From the NCBI RefSeq assembly GCF_009389715.1, contig NC_052397.1, positions 17,246,129-17,310,128 of the forward strand: 64,000 bases of DNA. The letters are read 5' to 3'. Both the position numbers and the translations under genes were made by a program. The number at the start of each line of letters is the position of its first letter. Position 1 is the first letter of the stretch. Source of the DNA: Phoenix dactylifera. Its lineage: Eukaryota; Streptophyta; Magnoliopsida; Arecales; Arecaceae. Below, piece by piece: positions 11,906-23,815 of the stretch. The notes under the pieces are model-generated. The model did not search any database and was not told the origin of the DNA. It saw nothing but the letters and a program-made list of their open reading frames with translations.

Positions 11906-14900
11906 ATGGTGAAAGATCGATTCCTCCCACTCGCTTCTCCCTTCTCCTCTCTTTGCCCCTTGTTTTCTTTCCATTTTTTAGTGTTTCTATCATATGTTTC
12001 TTCCTAAAGTACTCCTTTAATCTTCTCTTCTTCTCTGTTTATTCGTTTTGTATTGGTTTTTTATATGCATCGTCGCTTCTCTTGGTACATTAGATTTATA
12101 TACTTTGTTCTAACCCTTCATTGTTTCATTCTCTTTAGGCCACCGAAGTCGTGAATCCAAAGGCGTATCCTTTGGCCGACGCTCAACTGACGATAACAAT
12201 ATTGGATCTCGTCCAGCAGGCGGCCAACTACAAGCAGCTCAAGAAGGGAGCTAATGAAGGTAACCAATCTCGCTCATCAATATTTTCCTTTGCTTCTGTT
12301 TCTCTTTTTGTTGCTTTTCTATTAAAAAGTTTGGTTTTTGATGCAACAAAAAGCAAAAAGTCTGGATTTTTAATGCATTAAAAAGAAAAGAATTTTGATT
12401 TTGTGTGTTTTATGGCTACTAATAGTTATTGTTTAGTGTCTGTATTTGGATTTTGATTCTTTGATTGTACAGCGACGAAGACTCTGAACAGGGGCATCTC
12501 CGAGTTTGTTGTGATGGCGGCGGATACAGAGCCACTCGAAATTCTTCTCCATCTTCCCCTGCTTGCAGAGGATAAGGTATATGTTTTCTCCGATACCTTA
12601 TTAATTGAATATTTTTGTTGTCGCTGCCGCTGTTATTGTTAATTCTGGGCTGTATGCGGCAGTTGAGATGGCTACTAAAAAGGCACAAACACTGGTGACA
12701 GCCTAAATTTTTATAAGATAACTAAGTTTCCGACCTCCAAATAACTTCGAGTGGTTGGTAGTGAAAAGGCTCCTGGTTTGGTGTTTTCTCTATGGAAGAC
12801 CCCCATGACAGCTGTTTATATGTAGAAAAAAAGGTTCATCAAGTATTCACTCGTGAACCAGAATAATCAATTTTGGAAGCCTCACAATATTTTCACTAGT
12901 TACTCCACCATCCTCTTTTTGATGATCTTGGCCTTCTGTAACATATTTTTGTGGGGCTCAGATTTTCAGGGAGCACAGGTGAGGACTCCAACAAATTGCA
13001 TAATTAGGCATGCATAAGATCGTTAGATCCTGCATAATATGTTGGGACTGTACTTATTTTTAGTCCATTCCACAATTGTACTTGTAACAGTTAGAAGTGA
13101 AATACATAGTCTCCATTATACTGATTGAACACATTTTCAAGTGAATCTGTTTCATAAAACTTGATGGTTGGGAGTGCAAAGAGAGCAATCTGTTGGTTGA
13201 GTTGATTTATGTGAGATGAAAAGCATCATAATTCGATGGCGAGTTTGGAGCAGTATAGAATTACATGGTCAAAAGCTTTCAAAGAGAGAGCATGATTTGT
13301 CTACAAATAGATGGTACACCCAACCTTTTTGGCACACAATCTTTTGAAGCAATTTCTGTAGTATCCACTTAGTACTTAGATGACATCAGCAAACATATCC
13401 AAGAGTCTGCGTTATGATTGTATTAGTATTTGTGTGTAGGCTTAAATAAATTTCACAGGTATCACACATGATACTTGTTCGATTTTGGTGTTGACAGTTA
13501 CAATTACTCTGTAAATCCAGATTATAAGCTCTGTAGATCTGGAGTCACCTATACAATCTGAATTGGCTTGGCTGATTATATATGTTCATGAAGTTTGGAG
13601 GATTCAGCAGGTTATTGGTGTATGATTACTTTCTTGTCCTTACATCTAATACCGCATGTTCTTAGCAAGTTCACCTTGGACACTAAGTGGCTCTCCACAT
13701 AACTTAGCTATTTTAAAGCATGTTCATTTCGTATTTACATGACAAATTTATGAAAATTAATAGCAGGCATGCTAGATATGCAGTTGGTTCAGAGGTGGTT
13801 GTAAATTTTCATATAATGATTTCAATCATCTAAAAAAAAATCAATAGCTTCAAGATATTTTAAAACTTGAACTTGTGATCAAAATAATGTTGATAAATGC
13901 TAGAAATCACCAATGTACTTGATGGATAGATTACTCAATGATTGGGCACAGGTGACATGCTTATTTAGTTTGTATTGATGCCAGTTGAAGAGGTGTTTTC
14001 ATAATTGAACAGTAAATGAAAATGGATACCTCTATTGTGTCGTGTAGCATTTTTTCCATGTTTGTATTGGGGTTTTGAACAATGAGTCTCAAAAATATTA
14101 GCGAGGATGTTATTAATGTATGCATTTTTAAGTGGAAGCCAGCTTAGAAGTGAGCTAGCCTGTGTGTAGAATTGGTGTTATACAAAATCTTAAATTCCTA
14201 TTTTGCTGCATTTTCTCACTTAAAATCTGGCTGTCTGAAATAGCACCTAAATTTGTTAGGTATGCCTTATCATATGCTATTATTTCCTTTTTTTCCTGCT
14301 GATTGTGAGTTGGGCATCTATTTAACAAAAGTTGCTCGTGTGAGTCCTTAGCAATCATTCTCGTGTCTATTATAGAACAGATCTCTCGTAACACCAGTGA
14401 CTACGGGCCAAGCAAGTTATTCTACTCTGCTGTCTTGTCTTATCCGTTGTTTTGTAGTATCTCCAACCATCATGCCAAGGCACATCAGCAGTTACTTGCT
14501 ACAAGCTTTGTAGCTCATTCTATTATGTGTAGTTGTTAATGTGTCAGATGAAAATTGAAATGCATAGTTTCATTTTATGTGGAACTGCAATTTTATAAAT
14601 CAGTAGCCTGACAGTATCAGCCATGAACTTTGTCTTTACAAAAATATTCTGCTATGATAACTAAATTACCTCATTTTCATCATGCCAGAATGTGCCCTAC
14701 GTGTTTGTACCTTCCAAACAGGCACTTGGCCGAGCTTGTGGAGTTACCAGGCCTGTGATTGCTTGCTCGGTGACTAGCAATGAAGGAAGCCAGTTGAAAT
14801 CCCAGATACAACAACTCAAGGTGAGTTTCTAATTATATCCTCATATTTAAGTTTTAATATTTCTCGGTGATATTTGTTTAGTGATCAATTACCTTGATGA

Positions 14901-14935
14901 TATTGCAGGATGCCATCGAGAAGCTTCTCATCTAA
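11906..14935 (+). CDS. SNU13: SNU13 / NHP2L1 (15.5K) K-turn RNA-binding protein
   Basis: Exons: 11906-11908 (the ATG only), 12139-12259, 12473-12576, 14689-14820, 14909-14935. They join without frame breaks to 128 residues plus TAA, the family length. The protein is the L7Ae-type factor that binds kink-turns in U4 snRNA and box C/D snoRNAs in the nucleus. Recognisable blocks: [94 protein letters not shown], ending [22 protein letters not shown] is the RNA-contact segment. Intron 1 (11909-12138) begins directly after the start codon. Intron 3 (12577-14688) is 2.1 kb, with no gene seen inside. A telo-box-like accctaaaa lies at 11686-11694, about 210 nt upstream, as often seen near plant ribosome/RNP genes. 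Confidence 0.95.
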
Positions 14936-16630
14936 ATGTCAGAACCTTCGGCATGATAGGCCTCCTAAGAACTTAACCATCTGGAGGCTTGGACTGATTA
15001 CAGTGTCATGTTTCTAGAGAAGTGTTGTTTGGTTCCCGATGTTTTGCATATCTTGGGTGTAAAATATCACCTTTATTTTGAGAAAGATGGGATAGAACTA
15101 CCGTATTACTGGAACTCTTGTTAATTGTAGTGGATAGGAATTTGGAGAGAAATTTCTGCTAGCTGTATCGTCCGGTACAGGGCTTCCCTAAATATTTGAT
15201 TATATATTTTTCTAGTTTATTGTCATTTTGTAGCTCTGGTTGTCGCCTATCCACTTCATGGGTAAGGTTTAATATGCATATTATTCAGGCTTTTTTGGAT
15301 CATTTGGTCAGTGAAATGTTTGGATGCTGCGAACTGTTAATGCTAAAGAGAAGGCTTGCATCAGGGATAAAAACACACTGGCAGGTTGATTCATGCAGCA
15401 GAATATTGGGGTCATGCTGTCATTAGGTATTTCTTGCTATCTGCCAAGTTTTAGATGTCAGGTTCATGCATCCAACAGCGGTTTGAACTCTGCTTAAATA
15501 GACTATCTGGAGGTTTTTTTCTTCTATTTTGTTAATAACCTGAACTGTTGAAATAGACTGAGCCGTCCCTAGTCGACGTAGGGTAAGTTCAGCAATTCTT
15601 GCACCGTTGCTTTAACCAGCTCCCGATTCATTTTAATGATTTTTTTTTTTGATGAGGCCCCTGTATTTTAAATTGGCTTAGCAGCCTGCAGACTGAATTA
15701 AAGATGACAACCGAATTACTCTGGCCTTTACAGCAGTGCCTAACCAGACCCAGATGAACTTACGGTTCCAGGAATAAATTGCATCATTTGTTGATTCTTT
15801 TAATGAAAATAAATGTGAATCTTCCGAGCGACAAACCACACCATCAATCACGCATCAACACAAGCACAAGAACTTGCCCCCAGTCATAATAAATCTAGCC
15901 TATGAAACTGTTAATGCCGACAAACTAGTTCAGATATGCATGAGAAACATTTGAGTCATTTCTTTTTCTTTCACAAAAATTTTTACAATAACAAACCAGT
16001 TTGGTAATCTTTAGCAACCTAATTGAACTGCTGCCTCCTCCTGGGAAATAGCAATTGTAGTTAGAAACATCTTAAAATGGATGATCTTGAATTTGAGCCC
16101 AGATCTATATTTGCCGTATGCTTCAATGAACTGCAACAGAAATAGTTACATTTAGTTACAAGATGTTACTATTTCCTTGCACAACTATTATATATAGCAA
16201 GAAAGGAATTACCCTTTAAGGTTTAAAGGATATTGGAATTATTTTCTAAGATGAATCACTAAAGAAGGAAATAATCCTTTCACATACATGTGCCCATAAA
16301 CATCACCGTTTCTGTGATTCTGACAAAGCTGTTAAATGAAGAATATACATAAACTGCAGATCGTCTAAGAAATGCATTGACAAGAAAGTATGGGTAAACA
16401 TAAACATAATGCCGACATAATAATCTATGTTGTAATGGCTTCATGAAACTTTGATACGTGACTGGCTCTGATCCAAAAGACAATAATCCAGGGTGGCAAG
16501 GTGTCCTTTGATTCAAGCTGACCAATCATACAATCAACAACAACAAAAAAAAAAGACAGAATAGTTGTAGCAATACATATGCATCTGACTGTAGAACATG
16601 TTAGCCATCTAGGATATCAAGTGTCTGATG
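14936..16630. other. SNU13 3'UTR and intergenic region
   Basis: Contains the 3' untranslated end of SNU13, then AT-rich DNA with a T-run at about 15639-15652. The open frames at 15196-15426 (plus) and 16280-16525 (minus) have no family resemblance and are probably chance. I see nothing else. Confidence 0.4.
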
Positions 16631-17210
16631 CATGGTCTGCTGTGCCGGTACCGGCATGGGTCGATACGGCCCGCGTCGTGCCATGCCGGGCTTGTACCGA
16701 CACAATAGAGGAGGCAGAGGAGAGGGCAAACAGGAGAGAGGAAAAGAGAGAGAGAAGGGAGAGCGAGGGAGGAAAAGAGGAGGGCCGGCGGAGGCAGGAG
16801 AATGGCCAATGACCCGAGCAGGAGGTGGAGGAAGGCTTCGTGGTCGAAAAACAGATTGGGTCTCCTGTTTCGTTCGAAATAAGGATCCAGCCTCTTTTTT
16901 TATTTCGCGATTTTTATATAAAGTCGGCAACTCGGAGAACGTCCTCTACGCGGCTCGCCGGCCTCCGCCGGCCGACCTTCATCTCTCTCTCTCTCTCTCC
17001 CCCCTTCCTCTCCTTCTCCCTCCCTCCCTCCCCCGCTCTCTCTCTTTTCCTCTCTTTCCTTCTTTTTTCCCTCCGACAACGGGTTTCGTTTCTGTTGCCA
17101 GAACTGTCCCGGTTCGCCGCCGGGACGACTCGATACGACCAGAACCATTTGGTTCGGGACGGTTCCGCCGACCTTGATCGGATATTTCTCTTTTTCTTTC
17201 CTTCTCAAAT
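16631..17210. repeat. GC-rich repeat with inverted purine/pyrimidine tracts
   Basis: A GC-rich island in AT-rich DNA. It starts with ccggtaccgg/tcgatacgg words. It then carries a long GA-rich tract (about 16720-16800) and, further right, a long CT-rich tract (about 16980-17070) that is its rough inverted counterpart. It ends with tcgatacgacc and ggttcgggacgg words. The overall arrangement is a loose fold-back, suggesting a mobile or formerly mobile non-coding repeat. The 181-codon frame across it (16632-17177) is low-complexity Arg/Gly/Ser/Leu sequence and is not credible as a gene. Confidence 0.45.
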
Positions 17211-19356
17211 TAAACTATCTTTAACAATTTGTTATACAAATCCATATAACAATAGGTATTTCTAGACCGGTCAAACAGGAAGAGATGAAATATCAGCCTA
17301 AATGCCTAGGAGTCAAAACAAATGCTTATGCCTGATATGCTTGTGCCTCTATGCATATTGATGCTCCCTTCAGTTTATTCTTATCAAGCTTCATTCCATC
17401 TATTGGTTGACTAAGCTAAGAAGAGGCAGTAATTTCCATATACCAATATAAGCATGTGGATATTTTTCCCTTATCAATATATTGCTCTTCTGATGTTCAG
17501 TAGTTCAGAAACAAATACAAACTTCCACATAAGGTGAGAAGACTGAAGATATTACCATTTCATTCATTAGGTAGTTGATTTTGAGATTGTGAGAAGAAGT
17601 GCTTGGCTTTGCATGCAACCTCTGCTTCCAGTATTGCTTCTAACATGATATCAGATCCTTTAGCTTCATCTGATATTACATGAACAAAAAGGGTTCCTTA
17701 GAAGAGACGGTTAAATGCACTTGCACACATGAGAGGCCATAAAGTGCACTCTTAGGAAAAAGAATAATGCACATTTAATACATCTAGAAATTAGATATGC
17801 CAACAACAATTGAAACACCAAGCCTACATGAATACCAATCAAGTGCAAAGTACGAAGGCATTCTTCAAGGTAAATTTATATCTGACAGAAGCCAGAAAAC
17901 AATAAGCTAATATCAAGTATGGAACCAGAAAGTGAAATGAGCAGTCAGTTTGATACACTAGAACATCTAAATAGAAAGTTTTCTATAATTAACGAAGACC
18001 AGAATAAATTATAACAGGAGTCTGCTTCATTTATAAAGTGTAATTTATCAGCAAGGGTACAGCAGACCAGAACAAACCCTGCTCATTTATGCTAAAATGT
18101 TCACAATCATGGAAGAGCATAAGTGAGCACATCATATGGAACAAACCAAGCAAAATAATCTCAATGAACGTACCAAGATCCCCACAACTGATATTCCGAA
18201 AGTGGTACATATTTAACATGCCTCCAAAATAACAAACAATCATCCAATTATTTGCTGAATAGAGGAAGGGACCAGGTATCATATGTATGAGATACAGGAG
18301 GCTTTGTACCAGTGGAACCAAACTTCGGTCTGCTAGGTATGACAGAGGTTTAGTTCTCCCTGAATAAAATTGATCTCCGCCCTATTCCAACAAAGCAAGT
18401 GTTGGGATGGGTGGACACCTTCAATTAGCATCAAAGCAATGAAAATTTACTCAACGACACCTGACTCAATATCTGATACCTAAAGAATCATGCCCTTAAA
18501 ATTTTGGGAACAAGAAGCAAGTACTCAAAGGTCTTGACTCTGGCGTGCTCACTAACTAGTTCATAAAAATAATAGTTACAAGTACTGTTCCTTCTCCACT
18601 ACTTTGAACTCAGTTTTACAAATTGTTCTTCGCATACATGATAGTTCATTGCTATTTTTCTATTAAATAAATTGAACTGTTCTTGAGATAATACAAGAAT
18701 ATTCAAAACAGACTTGAAGTTAGGATTTGAGGTGACATAGAGGTCTCTCAAAGAGAGATAAACAACCAGCTGCTTTTGACACGTATAATCAGCTGAAAGC
18801 ATTTTTGTCGGGAAAACAATTCATACCATGAAATTTCTGGGTGTTAATGACACAGACATAGAATGTGTTTTGTTATTGGAATTAGAGGAGGGGTCAATGC
18901 AGTTGTACAAGCTGGCAGCAGCCCAGCTTCGAAATCATACAAAGTGTCCTATTTCAACTAAGTAGGGGGCTTTCTAAAGGTGCTAAGGTGAACAGGACTC
19001 AATTTTGTAATTGCATTTTTTTCCCCAACTTGTTTGATTCAATAGGAAGCCATCTAGTAGATCAATTAGTTTTTACTTTTGCTAATTTCTTCAAAAAGTC
19101 AGGGTTGTGATAAATTTGGAAGGTCTTAGATGTACAAAATTTCTGCATGACTAATGCCTTTTTTTTTTTTTTACTTTTTTAAATTTTATAGCATGAAAAT
19201 CAATTCTAGATGAACTACAAAACAAACCAGGCCTTACTGTTGCTCATTTTTTGTCTTTCAGTTAATTGTGTACTTTCTCAATGTTTCCATTTATGGTTTC
19301 TATAATTAATATTGCAGCATCACAGATTTCAACAGAAACCCAATTGTTCAAGTCCA
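17211..19356. other. Convergent intergenic region between SNU13 and the TatB-like gene
   Basis: AT-rich sequence with no recognisable gene. The last few hundred bases should contain the 3'UTR of the minus-strand TatB-like gene. Short open frames at 18031-18321 and 18599-18802 (minus) show no domain. Confidence 0.4.
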
Positions 19357-20981
19357 TTAATCGCATGAAACATTGTATTCTGTTAATGGTTGAAGTGCTA
19401 GAATGACATCTTTACCATTACACTTTGGAAGTAGCCCTGCACTCTCGGCAGAGACGGGCAGAATATTTAGATGACCATCGTCAGCATTTAATTTCTCTGC
19501 ATGTCCACTGCTTGCGGAAGAAGCTGATTTAATAGCTGGGGATTCAGCTAACCTAGCATATGCCATTGCTTGACTTTGCAGAATAGAAGAAACGGCCCTT
19601 GAATTAGGATCCTGAAGAGAAGTGGGATGGTTGTTTTGAATTGCATAAAGGCTCTGAATTGTAATGATTTTCTTAAATCAGATGATTTTAAGTACCTCAG
19701 GGATTGTCATGGGAGGCTTGCGATCTCCTTCAGGCTTTGCAGCAATGTCATTTCCTGGTGATAGTTCAGAAAAGGCCTTTACAAAGCTATATGATGCAGA
19801 GTAACAGAGGGAGAGGCAAAATTCCTAATCAGTTTAACACTTATTATTGCTGCATACCATTGCTTTGTGTGGGCCCCACACCATCCAACCTCCGAGTGAA
19901 TGGACCTGGATTCATGATTGAAATGCTTCGGATTTCATAACGAATAGCTTCTAATTGAGCAATCGTGTCTTGAAGTTCTTTGTGAACCTAAAAGGTTAAA
20001 AAAATATATATTTATACTTGATGATTGTTAGCATATGACAAATTTTCCTTCAAAAAGGAATAAAGTGCAATTATTTCTGCCGAGTTCTGTGTTTGCCCAT
20101 TGCTCTTCCCTCTTCTCCATATAGAGGACAATGTGTCAAAATATTGAATTAAAGTGATCAGACATATATAGCACTTGGATTCTAAAAATATTAAATAGTT
20201 TGGGGTCAAATTTTGCATCTAATTTCGAAAGATTAATAAATTTAACATTCAAAAAAATCCATCAAGCTTATAACTGAGGTAGAAAGTAACATTCTTTAGA
20301 CTCATAGCTTGAAACTAATTTAACTTAATAGTTGTTTATATTTGAAGCAAGATGTTCAATATATCAAGGAATGACTCTCATCTCTAGATTAAAATTCTAC
20401 CCACACTGATTGATATATGTAAAAACCAACTGAACTTCTAGCAACTTATCTCAAAGAATAGAAAACAAATAACGAATCTATGGAGCATTTGACCTATTAA
20501 TAGGCCTTTCAAGTCATAAGCTACAAATACAGATCGGATACAGCTTATTTTCTTTGGTCTTTCACTTTATTACTCATATTGGTGGTGCTGGTGACAGATT
20601 ATGAACATCATTCTAAGTTCCCAAAAAGCCATATGTTTAAAGGAAGTTGGAACTGAAAGCAGACACAAAATAGCACCTTGTTAGCTTGAGATTGCTGCAG
20701 AACAGTTTCCAACTGCCCACGGGCCAACTGAACATACCCTATTGCCCTCCCTGCCAGTTTCCCAGCAGTTCTTGAAATAATAGGAAGATCTTTGGGCCCT
20801 AGCCAAATGAAAAGAAACAACAGCACACTAAAAACATTTAACAACTTAGTGATACATGCAGAGCATGGTACACACATAAAAAAAATGATGAAAGATCCAA
20901 AGAAATCAGATTATCAAGTCAAATTAAATGCATGCTGTGCAAGAAAGAAAGAATAACTGTTTCATGTGTATGTGTGTGTGT

Positions 20982-21016
<35 letters not shown>

Positions 21017-21087
21017 CAAGTACCTATGAGAGCAGCAGTGGCTCCAAGTATGAGAAACAGTTCACCATATGAAATTCCAAACATCAT
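19357..21087 (-). CDS. Mitochondrial TatB-like protein (Sec-independent translocase family)
   Basis: Coding exons read on the minus strand: 21087-21024, 20798-20677, 19987-19858, 19754-19696, 19611-19357; 209 residues in one frame. The N-terminus (MMFGISYGELFLILGATAAL then IGPKDLPIISRTAGKLAGRA) is the TatA/B signature: a short membrane helix, a Gly/Pro hinge and an amphipathic helix. GYVQLARGQLETVLQQSQ and VHKELQDTIAQLEAIRYEIR follow, then a polar C-terminal tail. This matches the plant mitochondrial TatB homologue, thought to work with mitochondrially encoded TatC in the inner membrane. The first of two adjacent ATGs was taken as start; either is possible. The 59-nt exon 19696-19754 depends on an acceptor chosen to keep frame; a stronger-looking acceptor 32 nt upstream would bring an early stop. 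A (GA)n run sits in intron 1. Confidence 0.88.
20983..21014. repeat. (GA)n microsatellite beside a splice donor
   Basis: About 16 GA units, preceded by a short GT run. On the transcribed strand it is a (CU)n tract starting 9 nt inside intron 1 of the TatB-like gene. Confidence 0.9.
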
Positions 21088-21120
21088 ATCAAGATAATTA
21101 ATAGAAAGTCAGAAACCTTC
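21088..21120 (-). other. 5'UTR part adjoining the TatB-like start codon
   Basis: On the minus strand, a consensus-like acceptor (aaatgcag/gaagg) lies at 21121-21122. It leaves 33 nt of leader before the first ATG and pairs naturally with the donor at 22818-22817 of an upstream non-coding exon. Confidence 0.5.
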
Positions 21121-21659
21121 CTGCATTTAAATCGTGAGAGATGAGATAATATATCTCTGATCCATCCACAGAGAATGAACTAATGTGACCATTGCTCTTT
21201 AGAAGCCAAGCACAGTAAGAAGACTCCCTATCTAGAAAAATAATAGCGGTGTAAGTTGCATAAATAAACAGTTCATTGATGCAATTTGATAAGAATAAGC
21301 AAGTAAATGCCATTTGCACATCTAAAGAGTGTTTTTTTTTTTTTTGAGTGAAAGCATGATAGCATAGACTTGCAGGTGTCTACTTGGTCAGAAAGGTTCC
21401 TCCCATTTTGAAACTTTTTATTCAACAAAGAAATTTTGTTCAAAGCCTGGGAGGATAATCTTATCAGTTCGGCATATATAGATATAAAAGCCTTTCATAC
21501 AGAACAAAAAGTAAAATAAAGAATATTTATGCTTTAAGGCTGATGAACATCATCCAAACTGAAACTAAAATGTTTCAGAAGAAGCCCAATAACCAAAAAA
21601 TGATTACCATCATAATTTTTATTTAATTCTAGAATTCAGATGTTCAAATCCGCAAGATG

Positions 21660-22165
21660 CAATTAAGATTAGAAACTGTGCCGTCTCTTGAGAATTTTTG
21701 GGATGATTGGAGGAAGAAATTTACATAAAAAAGGGAAGAATGTGAGATGCGGGACATTCTAACAGCAGCAACCATGTGGAGCATTTATCACAAAAGGAAC
21801 AACAGGATCTCCAATGGGGTTAGTCATAGCGTTGAGGTGGTCAAAGAGTCATAAGTTAGAGCTGATAAGAGAATCAATATGGTGGTCAGCCTCTGAGTGG
21901 TTCTCTTCATGGGAAACACCTTCTCTCAACAAGACTCCAGCACCTGAATAATACTCCTAGGATGCTCTTGACCTGAGGAGAGGTGTTTTGTTCTGCTCTT
22001 TTGGGCCAATCTCGGCTCACTCAATCAGTTTCTACTATTGTTTTACAGCTCTCTTCTTTTTGTTAGGTGACAGGCTTGTGGTTTGTCTCATTTGGATCTA
22101 ATCACCTTCATTTCCTTAATGAAAGGTTGGTTTAACCATCATGTACCTCAAAAAGTCTAAAACCT
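21660..22165 (+). mobile_element. L1-type LINE 3' fragment, in the TatB-like 5'UTR intron
   Basis: The plus strand reads VPSLENFWDDWRKKF, then MRDILTAATMWSIYHKRNNR, then VVSASEWFSSWETP, separated by stop codons. This is the C-terminal region of plant L1 ORF2, where a Trp-rich W..WK.RN.R.F motif follows the zinc-binding RVT segment. The following 3' untranslated part (gttttacagctctcttctttt ... gaaaggttggtttaaccatc) ends in a short A-rich tail near 22150. It is heavily 5'-truncated and antisense to the host gene. Confidence 0.65.
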
Positions 22166-22818
22166 ACAAAGCGTATAAGAACCATGGAAGTATGTGACTC
22201 AAGTAAAACTAGAAAACGATTCAACAAGGTAATATTTTTTTCTTAACGATTATAGAGGTGCAAATTCAAATTAGCTAATTTTCATCAGTCAATCATGATG
22301 AACTTTAATATATCAAAGTTGTTTTTCCACTTTTTTTCTACTATAACAGGAAATTTGTAGTGTATATGAAAGGCAGCACAACGTATTATAAAGTCAAATG
22401 GTGGCGCTGCAAGACCATCTTTTCAACTACTGATTTTTCAGAGTATTGTCCGGTCATGCCAAGGCTGTCCAACGACAATTCTTCTACTACAATTAGTCCT
22501 ACAACAGTAGGAGCTAACTATTGCGCATGCTGTCTTCGCTACAACAATTAGCACGCCAAATTTTCTATGGACAGTTAACAGAAGCAAATTATCAAGCATC
22601 TGATGTGCTGATAAGGAACCAATACAACCATCTGTACATCCAATACGACCAACGAACAATATAACCAAATAAACATCGAATTCGATTCAACTTCCATTCA
22701 AATCAAATCAAAGCGGCAAAAATGCGGACAAATTCATCAGAGGCAAATTCTGGGATTCCTTTTTCATTTGATTAATACAAGTCTCCAAAACAAGGGCATC
22801 TCGATTGGAGAGACCTAC

Positions 22819-22990
22819 CTGAAAGCTAGCTCTTGGGAGGTATGAGAGTTGCCGGAAATCGGCAGACCCAATGTCTGGCGAAGGGGAGAGAGCAACAGGC
22901 GGTAGCAGTGGGAAGGGGCTAGGGAGGAGAAGAGAGAGAGAGAGAAAGAAGGGGAGCGAGGGGAGGGGAAGGTAAAAAGAGCCTTCGCTG
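22819..22990 (-). other. Probable non-coding first exon of the TatB-like gene
   Basis: On the minus strand, a CT-rich stretch typical of plant 5' leaders (ctctctctctctcttctcc) ends in a perfect donor, tttcag/gtaggtc. Joined to the acceptor at 21121 this removes a 1.7-kb intron. Exon limits upstream (transcription start) are a guess. No other gene nearby would use this donor. Confidence 0.45.
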
Positions 22991-23190
22991 GTGATTCGTG
23001 CATAGGGAATAGGATGTTGCTGTTTTCCAACCGTCTGATTAGACATACGTTAAACTTTTGGCCCTCCTTTTCCATTTCGTTGCAATTGGGCTTTAGTCGG
23101 GTTTTGGGCCTACCCAATCATTTGCACGTGTTGTGTCTAAACCTGGCCCTTCACAAAACCTGACCCCCACCCCTGGCCACCGCACGGAGA

Positions 23191-23400
23191 ATTCGATGGC
23201 AGTGTGTCGGCAAATAGAGACAGAGAAGATATGGATTTTGTGATCAGGAATCATAACTCTAGACTGATTGTTGTAGGAGAGCGTCACACCTATGACATGA
23301 CAACCATTAGGACAGAGCTCAGGGCAGCTTGGGAGGGCATCATTTTCGCGAGGCATATTCTGGGAGAGAGAGTAGTGATCGATGGCCGACGGACTTTGCC
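23191..23400 (+). mobile_element. LINE RNase H-domain fragment
   Basis: FDGSVSANRDREDMDFVIRN ... LRAAWEGIIFARHILGE is the start of the RNase H domain found at the end of ORF2 in many plant L1 elements (FDGSV, GFVIRD, ELRAAWEGI). Only about 70 codons remain; they are open, which is interesting given the loss of everything else. Downstream sequence is unrelated. Confidence 0.6.
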
Positions 23401-23589
23401 GATGTGGGACGGCCGGACGGAAGACGGGAAGAGACGATCAGACGAAAGGCAAAGGCTCGAAGCTGTGGAAAATCGAAATGGTCGACTGTCGATGAGTCAC
23501 AGACTGGGCCAGGCCTTTAAGTTAAGACTATTAAGTTAAGAGTTAGTGAGTCACAGACCGTGCCGGGCCTTAAGACTTGGCTTCCACCC

Positions 23590-23815
23590 CTTAGCCCGCG
23601 GGCTCAAATAGTTTTGCAGATTCAAATCGAATCGGTCGAAACGGATTATAGGATTGAAACTTCAAAATTATCTAAATTTTAAATGGATTGGATTGAATCG
23701 GATCGGGTTTGAATTTAATTAATACATACTCAATACAAAAAATAGAATAGATCCAATTTTAGGACCCGACCAGGTTGTATCAGGTTACTGATCAACTCGA
23801 CCCATTTGCACCCCT
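23590..23815. repeat. Degenerate hAT-MITE-like repeat with ggatcggg words
   Basis: Contains gaatcggtcgaaacgg, ggattgaatcggatcggg, gacccgaccagg and ends tttgcacccctaa, resembling the end of a hAT-type non-autonomous element (taggggtgcaaa in reverse). The matching left end was not found, so it is probably truncated. Confidence 0.4.

Noticed and set aside
16632-17177. 181-codon plus-strand frame (and overlapping 146- and 109-codon frames)
   Set aside because: Low-complexity translation of GA/CT tracts inside a GC-rich repeat; no domain, and several overlapping frames are equally open.
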